64,000 nt of DNA, taken from Gammaproteobacteria bacterium (GTDB lineage: Bacteria > Pseudomonadota > Gammaproteobacteria > Enterobacterales > Alteromonadaceae). The stretch's first letter is position 1; each line of letters opens with the position of its first letter. A model generated the notes under the pieces. The model was not told where the DNA came from. It did no database searches and was given only the letters and a program-made list of their open reading frames with translations. This document shows positions 29,286 to 38,046 of the stretch, piece after piece. A program made the position numbers and the translations under genes. The stretch covers positions 372,001 to 436,000 of the forward strand of contig JAAFAI010000001.1 in assembly GCA_018222405.1 (NCBI GenBank). Direction: 5' to 3'.

Positions 29286-30242
29286 ATGAAGGTCATTTTC
29301 CAGCTGATTATTAAACGGATTGGCTTATCAATTATTACGCTGTTGATTGTTTCTGCGGTGGTGTTTTTTATTGCCAACCTGCTGCCCGGTGATGCCGCGC
29401 AGGAAATGCTCGGTCAAAGCGCCACCCCCGAAGCGGTGGCAGAGCTGCGGGAAGCTTATGGCTTAAACGATCCGCCCATGCTGCGGTATGCAAAATGGCT
29501 TGGTGGGCTGCTAAGTGGTGATGCTGGCACGTCGCTGGCCAATGCACGCCCGGTAAGCGAACTGATTAGTTCACGGCTGTCACAATCGCTCATGCTGGCA
29601 GGGTTTACCGCGTTGTTAGCTGTACCCTTTGCCATGGTGCTGGGGATTGTTGCCGCCATGTACAGTGGTAGTCGCATCGACAAAGCCATGAACATCTTTA
29701 CGTTATCGATGGTAGCAGTGCCTGAGTTTCTGCTGGCGACCATTTTTGTGCTGATTTTTGCGGTGGAGCTAAACTGGCTGCCGTCGTTATCGTACATTCC
29801 TGCCGATGCCGGGGTGTATGATTACTTCCGCGCATTTGCTATGCCGGTTGCTACCCTGTGTATTGTGCTCAGTGCGCAGATGGCAAGAATGACCCGCGCA
29901 GCCGTGCTGGAGCAGCTTTCTCAGCCCTACGTGGAAATGGCGCTACTTAAAGGCTCGCCGTTGTCACGAGCGGTACTGCGACATGCGTTACCCAACGCGG
30001 TCGGGCCAATCGTTAACGCCGTGGCATTAAGCCTTTCTTATTTACTCGGCGGGGTGGTCATTGTTGAGGTTATTTTCAACTATCCCGGCGTCGCCAGCTT
30101 AATGGTGGATGCTGTAACCAACCGTGATATGCCGCTTCTGCAAGCCTGTGCCATGTTGTTTTGTACCGGCTATTTAATTCTGGTGCTCATCGCTGATATC
30201 TCGGCCATTGTAGCTAACCCTAAACTGCGGACCGGAGGCTAG
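29286..30242 (+). CDS. ABC transporter permease (DppB-type)
   Basis: A 318-residue inner membrane permease with six helices. The N-terminal GDAAQEMLGQSATPEAVAEL block and the EAA loop (VEMALLKGSPLSRAVLRHALPN) are characteristic of DppB-type subunits. The start at 29286 follows AAGGAG at 7-8 nt; upstream in-frame ATGs overlap the binding-protein gene. Pairs with the DppC-type permease that follows after four bases. Confidence 0.9.
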   Translation: MKVIFQLIIKRIGLSIITLLIVSAVVFFIANLLPGDAAQEMLGQSATPEAVAELREAYGLNDPPMLRYAKWLGGLLSGDAGTSLANARPVSELISSRLSQSLMLAGFTALLAVPFAMVLGIVAAMYSGSRIDKAMNIFTLSMVAVPEFLLATIFVLIFAVELNWLPSLSYIPADAGVYDYFRAFAMPVATLCIVLSAQMARMTRAAVLEQLSQPYVEMALLKGSPLSRAVLRHALPNAVGPIVNAVALSLSYLLGGVVIVEVIFNYPGVASLMVDAVTNRDMPLLQACAMLFCTGYLILVLIADISAIVANPKLRTGG

Positions 30243-30246
30243 GCCA

Positions 30247-31071
30247 ATGAATGTATTAAAATCAATGCCCTTATCCGGCAAACTGGGTGCGCTGTTGGTC
30301 GTGTTCTGGGTTTTTATTGCCGTCTTCGGCCCCTGGCTGGCACCCCATTCGGCTAGCGAGATCGTTGCTTATGATGTGTTTGAGCCAATTGGTGGCGACT
30401 ATTTGTTAGGCACCGATTATATTGGCCGTGACGTATTCAGTCGTATTCTCGATGGCACCCGTTTTACCATTTTTATTCCGCTACTGGCGGCGGCGTTAGC
30501 CTGCTCTGCTGGTACCTTAATAGCGCTGTTTTCAGCCGTTAGTGGCCCCCGTACCGACGAAGTGATTTCCCGTTTTATGGATGCGCTGATTTCTATTCCC
30601 AGCAAAATTTTCTCGCTGGTAATGATCGCTGCATTCGGCTCATCGGTGCCATTATTGCTAACCATTACCGCTATCAGCTATATGCCGGGATCGTTTCGTA
30701 TTGCCCGGGCGCTGGCAGTCAACGTGGCGAACATGGATTTTGTTACGGTGGCGAGAACCCGTGGAGAAAGCCGCTTGTATCTGGCAGTAAAAGAAATTCT
30801 GCCCAATATTCTGCATCCCATGCTGGCCGATTTTGGTTTGCGATTCGTGTTTGTTGTATTGCTGCTAAGTAGCCTGAGCTTTTTGGGGCTCGGCGTACAG
30901 CCCCCGGAGGCGGACCTGGGCTCGTTGGTTCGCGAGAACATTTCAGGCCTGGCGGAAGGGGCTCCGGCGGTTATTATTCCGGCCATTGCCATCGCGACCA
31001 TTACCATTGCGGTTAATTTGTTAATTGACAGTCTGCGCGGCGGCGCAACTTATGCAGCCCGAGGAAAGTAA
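30247..31071 (+). CDS. ABC transporter permease (DppC-type)
   Basis: A 274-residue permease with the DppC-type entry LLGTDYIGRDVFSRILDGTR after helix 1 and the EAA loop VTVARTRGESRLYLAVKEILPN. About six helices are predicted. GGAGG lies about 7-8 nt before the ATG. Spacing to the ATPase gene is one base after the stop, consistent with tight coupling. Confidence 0.9.
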   Translation: MNVLKSMPLSGKLGALLVVFWVFIAVFGPWLAPHSASEIVAYDVFEPIGGDYLLGTDYIGRDVFSRILDGTRFTIFIPLLAAALACSAGTLIALFSAVSGPRTDEVISRFMDALISIPSKIFSLVMIAAFGSSVPLLLTITAISYMPGSFRIARALAVNVANMDFVTVARTRGESRLYLAVKEILPNILHPMLADFGLRFVFVVLLLSSLSFLGLGVQPPEADLGSLVRENISGLAEGAPAVIIPAIAIATITIAVNLLIDSLRGGATYAARGK

Positions 31072-31072
31072 T

Positions 31073-32692
31073 ATGACTGCACATGTGAGTGTCGAGAAGT
31101 TACGCGTTGAAGCCGGGCCACAAGGCCAGGAAAAAACCATTGTTCATGATGTCAGTTTCACCCTTGAGCGTGGTGAGGTGCTCGCACTCATCGGAGAGTC
31201 CGGCTCAGGCAAAACCACCATAGCGCTTTCGCTGCTGGGGTATGCCCGTCCGGGGTGTCGTATCAGTGGCGGTGCAGTGCATGTGGGCGAGGATAATGTG
31301 GCCGCTATGAATGCTGCCCAGCTGGCTGGCGTGCGAGGACGCAAAGTCGCTTATGTGGCGCAAAGTGCCGCGGCGGCGTTTAATCCGTCCCGTCGCATCA
31401 TAGAACAGGTGATAGAAAGTGCCCTGATGCATGGCGTGATGTCGCGAAGTCAGGCCGAAGCCAAAGCCATTGATCTGTTTAAGCAACTGTCGTTGCCGTC
31501 GCCTCAGACTATCGGCCGCCGTTATCCTCATGAGGTATCGGGTGGCCAGCTACAGCGATTAATGGCGGCCATGGCACTGATTTGCGAGCCGGAACTGATT
31601 ATTTTTGACGAGCCTACCACTGCGCTCGATGTCACCACTCAGGTAGACGTACTAAAAGCATTTAAAGACGTAGTGAAAGCGTACAATACTACGGCGGTTT
31701 ATGTGTCCCACGATTTGGCCGTTGTGGCCCAGATTGCTGATCAGATCCTGGTGCTGCAAAACGGCAGGATGATGGAAAATAACCCGACCTCTACTATTCT
31801 TAACCACGCCGAACATGCCTATACCCGGCAATTGCTCAGCGCGGTGCAGGACAGTGATAGCTATAAAGATAATGAGCCGGGAGAGGTGGTGATTGATATT
31901 GCGAATATCGATGCCGGCTACGGTAAAATTAGCAGGGATGGTAAACCTGAAATTCCGATACTGTCAGATATTTCCATGCGCGTCCGGCGCGGGCAAACAG
32001 TAGGTATTATCGGTGAGTCAGGCTCAGGTAAGTCGACCTTTGCCCGGGTAATAGCCGGCTTATTGCCAACTGCCAACGGTACCATGTTACTCAATAATAA
32101 AGAGTTAACTCCTGCCATAGTCGACCGCAGCAAGACCGAGTGTCAGCAAATTCAGATGGTGTTTCAAAATGCGGATACGGCGCTGAATCCCGCTCATAAA
32201 GTGGGTGATATTCTGGGCCGGCCGCTGACCTTTTTTCATGGCCTTAAAGGTGCTGCGCGCAAGCAGCGCGTAGCAGAACTGCTGGAACTGGTTAAATTGC
32301 CTGCTGACCTGGCAGACCGCAAATGCGGTGCTCTGTCCGGCGGGCAGAAACAACGTATAAATCTGGCCCGGGCGTTAGCGGCTGAGCCCAGCGTTATTTT
32401 GTGTGATGAGGTCACCTCGGCACTCGATACTGTGGTGGCGGCGGCTATTCTTGAATTACTCGGAGAACTGCAGGCGAAACTCAATATTGCCATTGTATTT
32501 ATCAGCCACGATATTTCTACGGTAAAAAGCCTGTGCGACGAGATCATGGTGCTCTACAAAGGCAAAACCGTGCAATACACGTCGGGTAAACAGTTTGCCA
32601 GTGGGCCTTATGAACCTTATACCGAGTTGCTGCTAAACAGTGTGCCAACGCTGGATCCCACCTGGCTCGACTCACGCCAGTCGAGAGCTTAA
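31073..32692 (+). CDS. Fused double ATP-binding protein of peptide-type ABC importer (DppD-DppF fusion)
   Basis: A 539-residue protein carrying two complete ATPase domains. Domain 1 has Walker A GESGSGKTT, signature VSGGQLQRLMAAMAL and Walker B LIIFDEPTTALD. Domain 2 has GESGSGKSTFARV, LSGGQKQRINLARAL and VILCDEVTSALD. In Dpp/Opp systems these are usually two proteins. GAGGAAAG precedes the ATG at 31073. The second Walker B reads CDEVTSALD instead of the common DEPTSALD, a Pro-to-Val change seen in many DppF-type domains. Last gene of the operon, followed by a terminator. Confidence 0.92.
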   Translation: MTAHVSVEKLRVEAGPQGQEKTIVHDVSFTLERGEVLALIGESGSGKTTIALSLLGYARPGCRISGGAVHVGEDNVAAMNAAQLAGVRGRKVAYVAQSAAAAFNPSRRIIEQVIESALMHGVMSRSQAEAKAIDLFKQLSLPSPQTIGRRYPHEVSGGQLQRLMAAMALICEPELIIFDEPTTALDVTTQVDVLKAFKDVVKAYNTTAVYVSHDLAVVAQIADQILVLQNGRMMENNPTSTILNHAEHAYTRQLLSAVQDSDSYKDNEPGEVVIDIANIDAGYGKISRDGKPEIPILSDISMRVRRGQTVGIIGESGSGKSTFARVIAGLLPTANGTMLLNNKELTPAIVDRSKTECQQIQMVFQNADTALNPAHKVGDILGRPLTFFHGLKGAARKQRVAELLELVKLPADLADRKCGALSGGQKQRINLARALAAEPSVILCDEVTSALDTVVAAAILELLGELQAKLNIAIVFISHDISTVKSLCDEIMVLYKGKTVQYTSGKQFASGPYEPYTELLLNSVPTLDPTWLDSRQSRA

Positions 32693-32719
32693 AGGATAAT
32701 CCGGACTGCTCAATATCCT

Positions 32720-32750
32720 GGCTGGTGCCCGATTAGCGCCAGCCGTTTTT
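32720..32750 (+). terminator. Terminator of the ABC importer operon
   Basis: GGCTGGTGC (32720-32728), loop CCGATTA, GCGCCAGCC (32736-32744), then GTTTTT. The 9-base stem has one T-G pair. The right arm overlaps the last codons of a small gene on the other strand. Confidence 0.75.
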
Positions 32751-32945
32751 GACCCGGTCCCGGCAATGCCGGTTTGCTCTGACACCGCCAAGCCGATAGT
32801 AGAACACCGAAAATACCACGCCTGCTCCGAGCCAGACCAGTTCTGCCTCACTGTAAGGATAGCTTCGTACTGCATAAGCAGTTTGAAATAAGAGGAATAT
32901 CGTAAAGAAAAATCGGTGTTTATTCTGTTTCATCCGCTGTAACAA
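32733..32945 (-). CDS. Small membrane protein, TTG start, unknown function
   Basis: About 71 residues. AAGGAGG (32952-32958 read on the minus strand) lies 6 nt before a TTG at 32945, the best Shine-Dalgarno spacing in this gap. The next ATG (32933) is 18 nt away from it. Two hydrophobic segments are visible, FFFTIFLLFQTAYAV and LVWLGAGVVFSVFYYRLGG, and the tail RANRHCRDRVKNGWR is basic and probably cytosolic. No family recognised. It lies between convergent and divergent neighbours in a 455-base gap (32693-33147) that otherwise holds the ABC terminator and the promoter of the S41 protease. Confidence 0.5.
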   Translation of the reverse strand: MLQRMKQNKHRFFFTIFLLFQTAYAVRSYPYSEAELVWLGAGVVFSVFYYRLGGVRANRHCRDRVKNGWR

Positions 32946-33147
32946 AACTCGCCTCCTTGAATTGGATAACGTGACGGGCAACTTAAAACCCAATTTAGGC
33001 TATCGCTCTCAGGGTAGCTACTCGCCGATTAGCCAGTTCTTACGATTGTCTCTCGACACATTGTAAGCGCTAATACTTACATTGTTTACTAATTAGGCTA
33101 AGCTGAATGACTACGGCAGTATAATAACAAACAAAAAGGTACAGCTT

Positions 33148-36100
33148 ATGACCTTAAAAGGACTTTTACTCACACTCATGCTGGCCACCCTGCCAGCTGT
33201 CTCTAACGCCACACAACTGCTCCGGCAGCCTGCATTGCACGGTGACACCCTGATATTTACTTATGCTAATGATATCTGGAAAACCAGCATCAATGGCGGT
33301 ACAGCCCAGCGGCTAACCAGTTTTCAGGGCAGTGAATCACAGCCGGTCATTTCGCCCGATGGTAATTACATAGCGTTTACCGGTGAATACGAAGGCAACC
33401 GTGATGTGTTTGTGGTTAGCGTTAACGGCGGCGAGCCTCAGCGTCTTACCTATCATCCGGGCGCCGACGCTGCCGTAGGCTGGTCACCAGACAGCCAGCA
33501 GGTGCTCTTCAGTTCGGCGCGGTTTTCAGCGCCGCGTAACTGGCAACAGTTATTCACTGTTTCGATAAAAGGGGGGAACCCGAGCCAATTACCCATGCAG
33601 CGAGCGTTTGACGGGGCGTTCGATAATAGCGGTGAAAATCTCGTATTCCGAAGAGCTGGCTTTTGGGACAGAGGCTGGCGTAATTACCGTGGCGGGCAGA
33701 ATCAGGCGCTGAGGGTGATTAATATCGACAGCCTGAAAGAATATGACCTGCCTTTCGATAACGACTTCGATGTGGATCCAGAATGGTCGTCAAACGGCGA
33801 TATCTACTTTTTATCCAATCGTTCTAAGGTGACGAATGTATTTAAATATTCGCCGCAGTCCAAGGCGGTGAGCCAGGTTACTCGTCAGGATAAGTATGAT
33901 GTTATGGGTTTTGCAGTGGACGGTAACCGGGTTGTGTATGAGCACCTTGGCGATCTGTATCTGAAAAATGGCAATGCTGCAGCCAGTAAGATAAATATAG
34001 AGGTGGCCGCAGACTTCTACTGGGCCCGTACCGGTTATGTAGACGCGCACAAACAGGTCACTGGCTTTGATGTATCGCCTACCGGTCAGCGCGCGCTGTT
34101 CACGGCTCGTGGCGATGTCTATTCGGTGCCGGTAGAACACGGGTCGCCAAGGCCGCTGACCGACACTTCCGGCGCACGCGAGCATGGTGCAGCCTGGTCG
34201 CCGGACGGCCAGTACATCGCGTGGTTTAGCGATCGCTCCGGCGAGTATGAACTCATCATTGCCGATCAGTACGGCAACGAGCAAACGGTAATCACGCTGG
34301 CGGGGCGCGGCTTTTACGATGAGCTGCGCTGGTCGCCCGACAGCAAACGACTGTTATTTACCGACTCTTCGCAGCAGTTATGGGTTGCTAACCGGGAAAA
34401 CCAGACCACCAAAGTTATCGATACCAACAAACGGGTCCATCCTGAATGGCAGATGATGGCCAGCTGGTCTCCCGACAGTCGGTATATCGCTTACACCAAA
34501 CAGGGCGTTAATTTCTTCCGCGAACTGCACCTGTATTCGGTGATGGAGCGTAAAACCTTTCAGCTGACCGATGGCATGGTCGAAGTGACCTGGCCTACCT
34601 TTAGTGATGACAGTGAAGTGTTGTACTTCCTTGGCAGTGTGGATTACGGTCCTAAAGCGCCCTGGCTTGATATGTCATCGATCAGCTTTACGCCCAGTTA
34701 CCAGTTGTACTATGCGCTACTCAACGCAGAAGACATGCCGCTGTTCCCGGAGCGTTCCGATGAAGAGCCCGCGCCTGAGAGTAAAGAGGATGAAGCCGGT
34801 GATGACGAGCCGACTGGCGAATCACAAAGCAAAGTGCAGGTGGCGGCTTTTGCTGAACGCATCATGCCGGTCAGTGCTAGGTCGGGGCAATTTAGCCATT
34901 TAACCGGTGGCAAAGAGGGCAACCTGTATTTTTTAAGTCAGTATGCAGATGATACCGGTGACAAACAATCCAGCCTGATGACCTTTAATGCTACTGAACG
35001 TGAAATGAAAAAGCTGGCCGATAAAATCAGCGACTTTAAGCTCACTGCCGATGGTAAATCCCTGTTGGTTAAAAGCGGCTCGTCCTATCGCCTGATCAGT
35101 GCCGCTCAGGGCTCAGGTAAAGACGATAAAGCCATTAAGCTGGCGCTATCCAAACGGGTTGATTATGGCGAAGAGTGGCAGCAGATTTTCCGCGAGGCCT
35201 GGCGTTATCAGCGCGATTACCTGTATGTAGATAACTTCCACGGCGCTGACTGGGATGAAATCTATGCAGTGTATCAGCCGCTGGTTGCCTCGGTCAGTCA
35301 CCCGCTGGATCTCACCTATTTACTCGATACCCTGGGCGGCGAAGTGTCGATAGGGCATTCCTATACCGGCGCCGGGGATAAACCTGAAACAGGCAAATCC
35401 CACGTCGGCCTTCTGGGTGTTGATTTTGAACTCGATAGCCGCGGGATAAAGCTTACCCGGGTGTACACCGGTGAAAGCTTTGTCGCCGGTGCAAACTTGA
35501 TGGCGCCGCTGGGAGCTTATGCGCATCTTATCGATAAGGACAGTTACCTGCTGGCTGTTAACGGTAAACCGCTGACCAGTGAAGAAAACGTATATGCGCA
35601 GTTCGAAGGTACTCTTGGCCAGACGGTAACGGTAACCATCGGTGAGCCGGGCAATAAAGACAGCCAACAGGAGTTTCTGGTTAAAACCATTGGTAACGAA
35701 AATGAACTGCGCAAGCAGCATTGGGTAGAACAGAACCGCCGGTATGTGGAAGAAAAATCCAACGGTAAGCTCGCTTACGTATGGGTGCCAGACACCGCCG
35801 AAGAAGGCTATCACAGCTTTAACCGTTATTATTATCCCCAGGCAAACAAGCCGGGTGTGATCATCGATGAACGCTTTAATCATGGTGGTTTTATCGCTGA
35901 TTACATCATTAATGTGCTGCGCCGCGAGCTTAATGGCTTCTTCAATAATCCCTACGCGCCGGCTGAACCTTTGACCAGTCCGGCAGCAGGTACCTGGGGA
36001 AGCAAGGTGATGCTGATTAACGAAGTGTCGGGCTCCGGCGGCGACATGTTGCCTTACATGTTTAATTACTATGGCCTTGGTAAGCTGGTGGGCAAACGCA

Positions 36101-36384
36101 CCTGGGGTGGCCTGGTGGGCATCTGGGGCGTACCGGCCTTTATTGACGGTGGCAGAATGACTGCGCCACGGTCGGGCTTTTACGACGTGAATGGTGAATG
36201 GCAGGTTGAGAATTACGGTGTGGCACCGGATATCAATGTGGAGCAATGGACCAGCAAAACGGCAAAAGGCGAGGATCCGCAACTGGATAAAGCCATTGAA
36301 GTTGGGCTGGCCGGTTTGAAAGGCTATCAGTCACCCATCAAACCAATGCCCAAAGCACCTGTTCGGGTGCCGGTGCCAGATTAG
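33148..36384 (+). CDS. Tricorn-like S41 family peptidase
   Basis: A 1078-residue secreted protease resembling archaeal tricorn. It has a signal peptide (about 1-21), N-terminal beta-propeller repeats with SPDGNYIAFTGEYEGNRDVFVVS, WSPDSQQVLF, WSPDGQYIAWFS and WSPDSRYIAYTK. An acidic linker of about 25 residues lies near 535-560, followed by a second propeller-like part, a PDZ-like region and the C-terminal S41 core. The catalytic Ser is probably Ser963 in NEVSGSGGDMLPYM. Family members degrade peptides in the periplasm. AAAAAGG precedes the ATG. It is monocistronic with its own terminator. Confidence 0.92.
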   Translation: MTLKGLLLTLMLATLPAVSNATQLLRQPALHGDTLIFTYANDIWKTSINGGTAQRLTSFQGSESQPVISPDGNYIAFTGEYEGNRDVFVVSVNGGEPQRLTYHPGADAAVGWSPDSQQVLFSSARFSAPRNWQQLFTVSIKGGNPSQLPMQRAFDGAFDNSGENLVFRRAGFWDRGWRNYRGGQNQALRVINIDSLKEYDLPFDNDFDVDPEWSSNGDIYFLSNRSKVTNVFKYSPQSKAVSQVTRQDKYDVMGFAVDGNRVVYEHLGDLYLKNGNAAASKINIEVAADFYWARTGYVDAHKQVTGFDVSPTGQRALFTARGDVYSVPVEHGSPRPLTDTSGAREHGAAWSPDGQYIAWFSDRSGEYELIIADQYGNEQTVITLAGRGFYDELRWSPDSKRLLFTDSSQQLWVANRENQTTKVIDTNKRVHPEWQMMASWSPDSRYIAYTKQGVNFFRELHLYSVMERKTFQLTDGMVEVTWPTFSDDSEVLYFLGSVDYGPKAPWLDMSSISFTPSYQLYYALLNAEDMPLFPERSDEEPAPESKEDEAGDDEPTGESQSKVQVAAFAERIMPVSARSGQFSHLTGGKEGNLYFLSQYADDTGDKQSSLMTFNATEREMKKLADKISDFKLTADGKSLLVKSGSSYRLISAAQGSGKDDKAIKLALSKRVDYGEEWQQIFREAWRYQRDYLYVDNFHGADWDEIYAVYQPLVASVSHPLDLTYLLDTLGGEVSIGHSYTGAGDKPETGKSHVGLLGVDFELDSRGIKLTRVYTGESFVAGANLMAPLGAYAHLIDKDSYLLAVNGKPLTSEENVYAQFEGTLGQTVTVTIGEPGNKDSQQEFLVKTIGNENELRKQHWVEQNRRYVEEKSNGKLAYVWVPDTAEEGYHSFNRYYYPQANKPGVIIDERFNHGGFIADYIINVLRRELNGFFNNPYAPAEPLTSPAAGTWGSKVMLINEVSGSGGDMLPYMFNYYGLGKLVGKRTWGGLVGIWGVPAFIDGGRMTAPRSGFYDVNGEWQVENYGVAPDINVEQWTSKTAKGEDPQLDKAIEVGLAGLKGYQSPIKPMPKAPVRVPVPD

Positions 36385-36409
36385 TCTCTGAGTCGGAACT
36401 GCCAATTGG

Positions 36410-36434
36410 AAGCCCGCTAAATGCGGGCTTTTCT
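36410..36434 (+). terminator. Terminator after the S41 peptidase gene
   Basis: AAGCCCGC (36410-36417), loop TAAAT, GCGGGCTT (36423-36430), then TTC. On the other strand the stem lies just after the dmeF stop and is preceded by AAAG, so it may serve both convergent genes. Confidence 0.8.
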
Positions 36435-37422
36435 ATGTTTTCGGCAATGGATTAATCTCTACCGTAATATGGTCGCATGGCAGGTGATGTCGAACTATAT
36501 GTTTGATGTCATCAGGCGTTAGCGAAGCGCTGGTGGCTACGCTGACAATCGCTGCATGATGCTTGCCGGATAGCTGCCAGTAGTGAAAATCGGTTACCAC
36601 CGAGACGCCGTCTTCCTCAATCAGGCGGGCGACTTTTGCTGTTTGATGCGGTTTGGCAGCTTTGTCTAACAACATACCGCTGCTGTGCGTCATCAGGCCC
36701 CAGGCCCACTTTCCAATAACCGCTGCGCCCACAATGCCCATAACCGCATCGGCCCAAAGCCAGCCATAAAACTTACCCAGTATCAGTGCAACGATGGCCA
36801 GTAAGGAGGTCAGGGTATCGGCGAGCACGTGAAAATATGCGGCTTTTAGATTGTGATCGTGATGAGCATGATTATGCTCATGCTGGTCATGGTCATGGTC
36901 ATGGTCATGGTCATGGTCATGGTCATGGTCATGGTCGTGCCCGTGGTCATGATGATGATGGTGGTGATGATCATCGTGCAGTAAAAATACCGAGGCGACG
37001 TTCACCACAAAGCCAACGATGGCCACTACAATGGCTTCATTAAAACTGATAGCCTGGGGTAGAAACAGCCGCTCTGTTGACTCAATTAGCATGAATAACG
37101 AAACGGTTGCCAGGGCCACAGCGCTGGCAAAACCCCCGAGGGCATTAACTTTGCCGGTACCGAAAGAATAGTCGCTGCTGTGACGATGTTTACGGGAATA
37201 CCAGTAAACAAACATGGATACCGCAAAGGCCGCGGAATGGGTAAACATATGCCAGCCATCAGCGAGCAGGGCCATCGAGCCAAACCAGCTTCCCGCTACG
37301 ATTTCTACCACCATGGTGACGGTTGTGAGTAAGAACACCAGGTTTACCTTGCGCTCTGATTCGCTGCTATCCACATAATAGTTGTGCGAATGAGACCACT
37401 TTTCAGCAATATTTTTAGTCAT
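36433..37422 (-). CDS. dmeF: Cation diffusion facilitator, DmeF-type Co/Ni/Zn exporter
   Basis: A 329-residue CDF antiporter with six helices. Transport-site residues appear in LLADGWHMFTHSAAF (helix 2) and in the fifth-helix ADAVMG context. The GTGKVNALGGFASAVAL and ESTERLF segments are typical of DmeF. Between helices 4 and 5 is an extreme His-Asp repeat (residues about 148-185) able to bind many cations. It is divergent from an RcnR-type repressor with an operator between them, the dmeRF arrangement known in Rhizobium leguminosarum. The product probably exports Co(II) and Ni(II) from the cytoplasm. Confidence 0.9.
   Translation of the reverse strand: MTKNIAEKWSHSHNYYVDSSESERKVNLVFLLTTVTMVVEIVAGSWFGSMALLADGWHMFTHSAAFAVSMFVYWYSRKHRHSSDYSFGTGKVNALGGFASAVALATVSLFMLIESTERLFLPQAISFNEAIVVAIVGFVVNVASVFLLHDDHHHHHHHDHGHDHDHDHDHDHDHDHDHDQHEHNHAHHDHNLKAAYFHVLADTLTSLLAIVALILGKFYGWLWADAVMGIVGAAVIGKWAWGLMTHSSGMLLDKAAKPHQTAKVARLIEEDGVSVVTDFHYWQLSGKHHAAIVSVATSASLTPDDIKHIVRHHLPCDHITVEINPLPKT
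36885..36932. repeat. GGTCAT microsatellite inside dmeF
   Basis: Eight perfect tandem copies of the 6-base unit GGTCAT, followed by one degenerate copy (GGTCGT). Read on the coding strand they give alternating Asp-His codons in the metal-binding loop. The unit is a multiple of three, so slippage would change loop length without breaking the frame. Confidence 0.95.
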
Positions 37423-37447
37423 TAGAGGCCATCTTTCTGGTTTATTG

Positions 37448-37469
37448 ATATACTATACCCCAGTATACC
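37448..37469. promoter_or_regulatory. RcnR/DmeR-type operator between dmeF and its regulator
   Basis: TATACT (37449-37454), spacer ATACCCC, AGTATA (37462-37467). Within this the pattern TACT-N7-AGTA with a run of C/G matches the RcnR recognition rule (TACT-G6-N-AGTA), and resembles the AGTATA-CCCC-type palindromes described for dmeRF of Rhizobium leguminosarum. It lies 25 bases upstream of dmeF and 29 bases upstream of the preferred regulator start. Confidence 0.75.
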
Positions 37470-37498
37470 ATTAAACATATCAAATGGCAGAGCAGACG

Positions 37499-37774
37499 AT
37501 GGCGCATATTCATAAAAATCAGCAGGCTTTACTTACCCGCGTAAAGAAAATCCGCGGCCAGTTAAATGCCGTAGAGAAGTCAATGAACGATGGCAATGAG
37601 TGCCTGGCTATTCTTCAGCAGGTCACCGCTATCAAGGGTGCTGTGAACGGATTGATGACAACGATTCTGGAAGATCACATACGCGAACATGTGGGTAAGC
37701 CGGGACTCAGTGACACCGAGCGAGGAGAGGAAGTAGAGGCGCTGAATAAAATTCTTAAGTCCTACCTCAAGTAG
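37499..37774 (+). CDS. dmeR: RcnR/FrmR-family metal-sensing repressor (Ni/Co type)
   Basis: A 92-residue all-helical CsoR/RcnR/FrmR protein. With the start at 37499 (MAHIH), the residues His3, Cys35, His60 and His64 fall exactly at the Ni/Co ligand positions of E. coli RcnR. This supports both that start and a Ni(II)/Co(II) sensor role. An in-frame ATG at 37484 would shift the N-terminal ligand away from the terminus. It should repress dmeF, and probably itself, through the palindrome at 37448-37469 until metal binds. The fingerprint His-Cys-His-His differs from formaldehyde-sensing FrmR. Confidence 0.9.
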   Translation: MAHIHKNQQALLTRVKKIRGQLNAVEKSMNDGNECLAILQQVTAIKGAVNGLMTTILEDHIREHVGKPGLSDTERGEEVEALNKILKSYLK

Positions 37775-38046
37775 TGTTGCCATGTTTATTGCTATTAGTG
37801 CTATTAGTATACCGGTATTAAACAAAGAGCAGCCGACAAGCTAAGCGAGATAAAGGTTGATTACGAAAGCAAGGTAACCCATTAGCTATTGCGCTTGCCT
37901 GTAGGGTTGTCTAGTATTTGTACAGCGCTGTCGTTTAAGTGCAAAAACGAACAGCGTCCCTCCTGTGGCTTATGCCGTTATCGGTTTTACTGCCTGTAAT
38001 ATCAGAAACCCTGTTTGTTCCTTTACAATAATTCAGGGATCCGACC

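Noticed and set aside
36786..37043. Open frame on the + strand rich in Gly-His across the dmeF repeat
   Set aside because: It is the antisense shadow of the GGTCAT repeat in dmeF.
37781..37843. Short open frame after the RcnR-type gene
   Set aside because: About 20 residues with no ribosome site; the stretch looks like tandem CTATTAG repeats and a palindrome rather than a gene.
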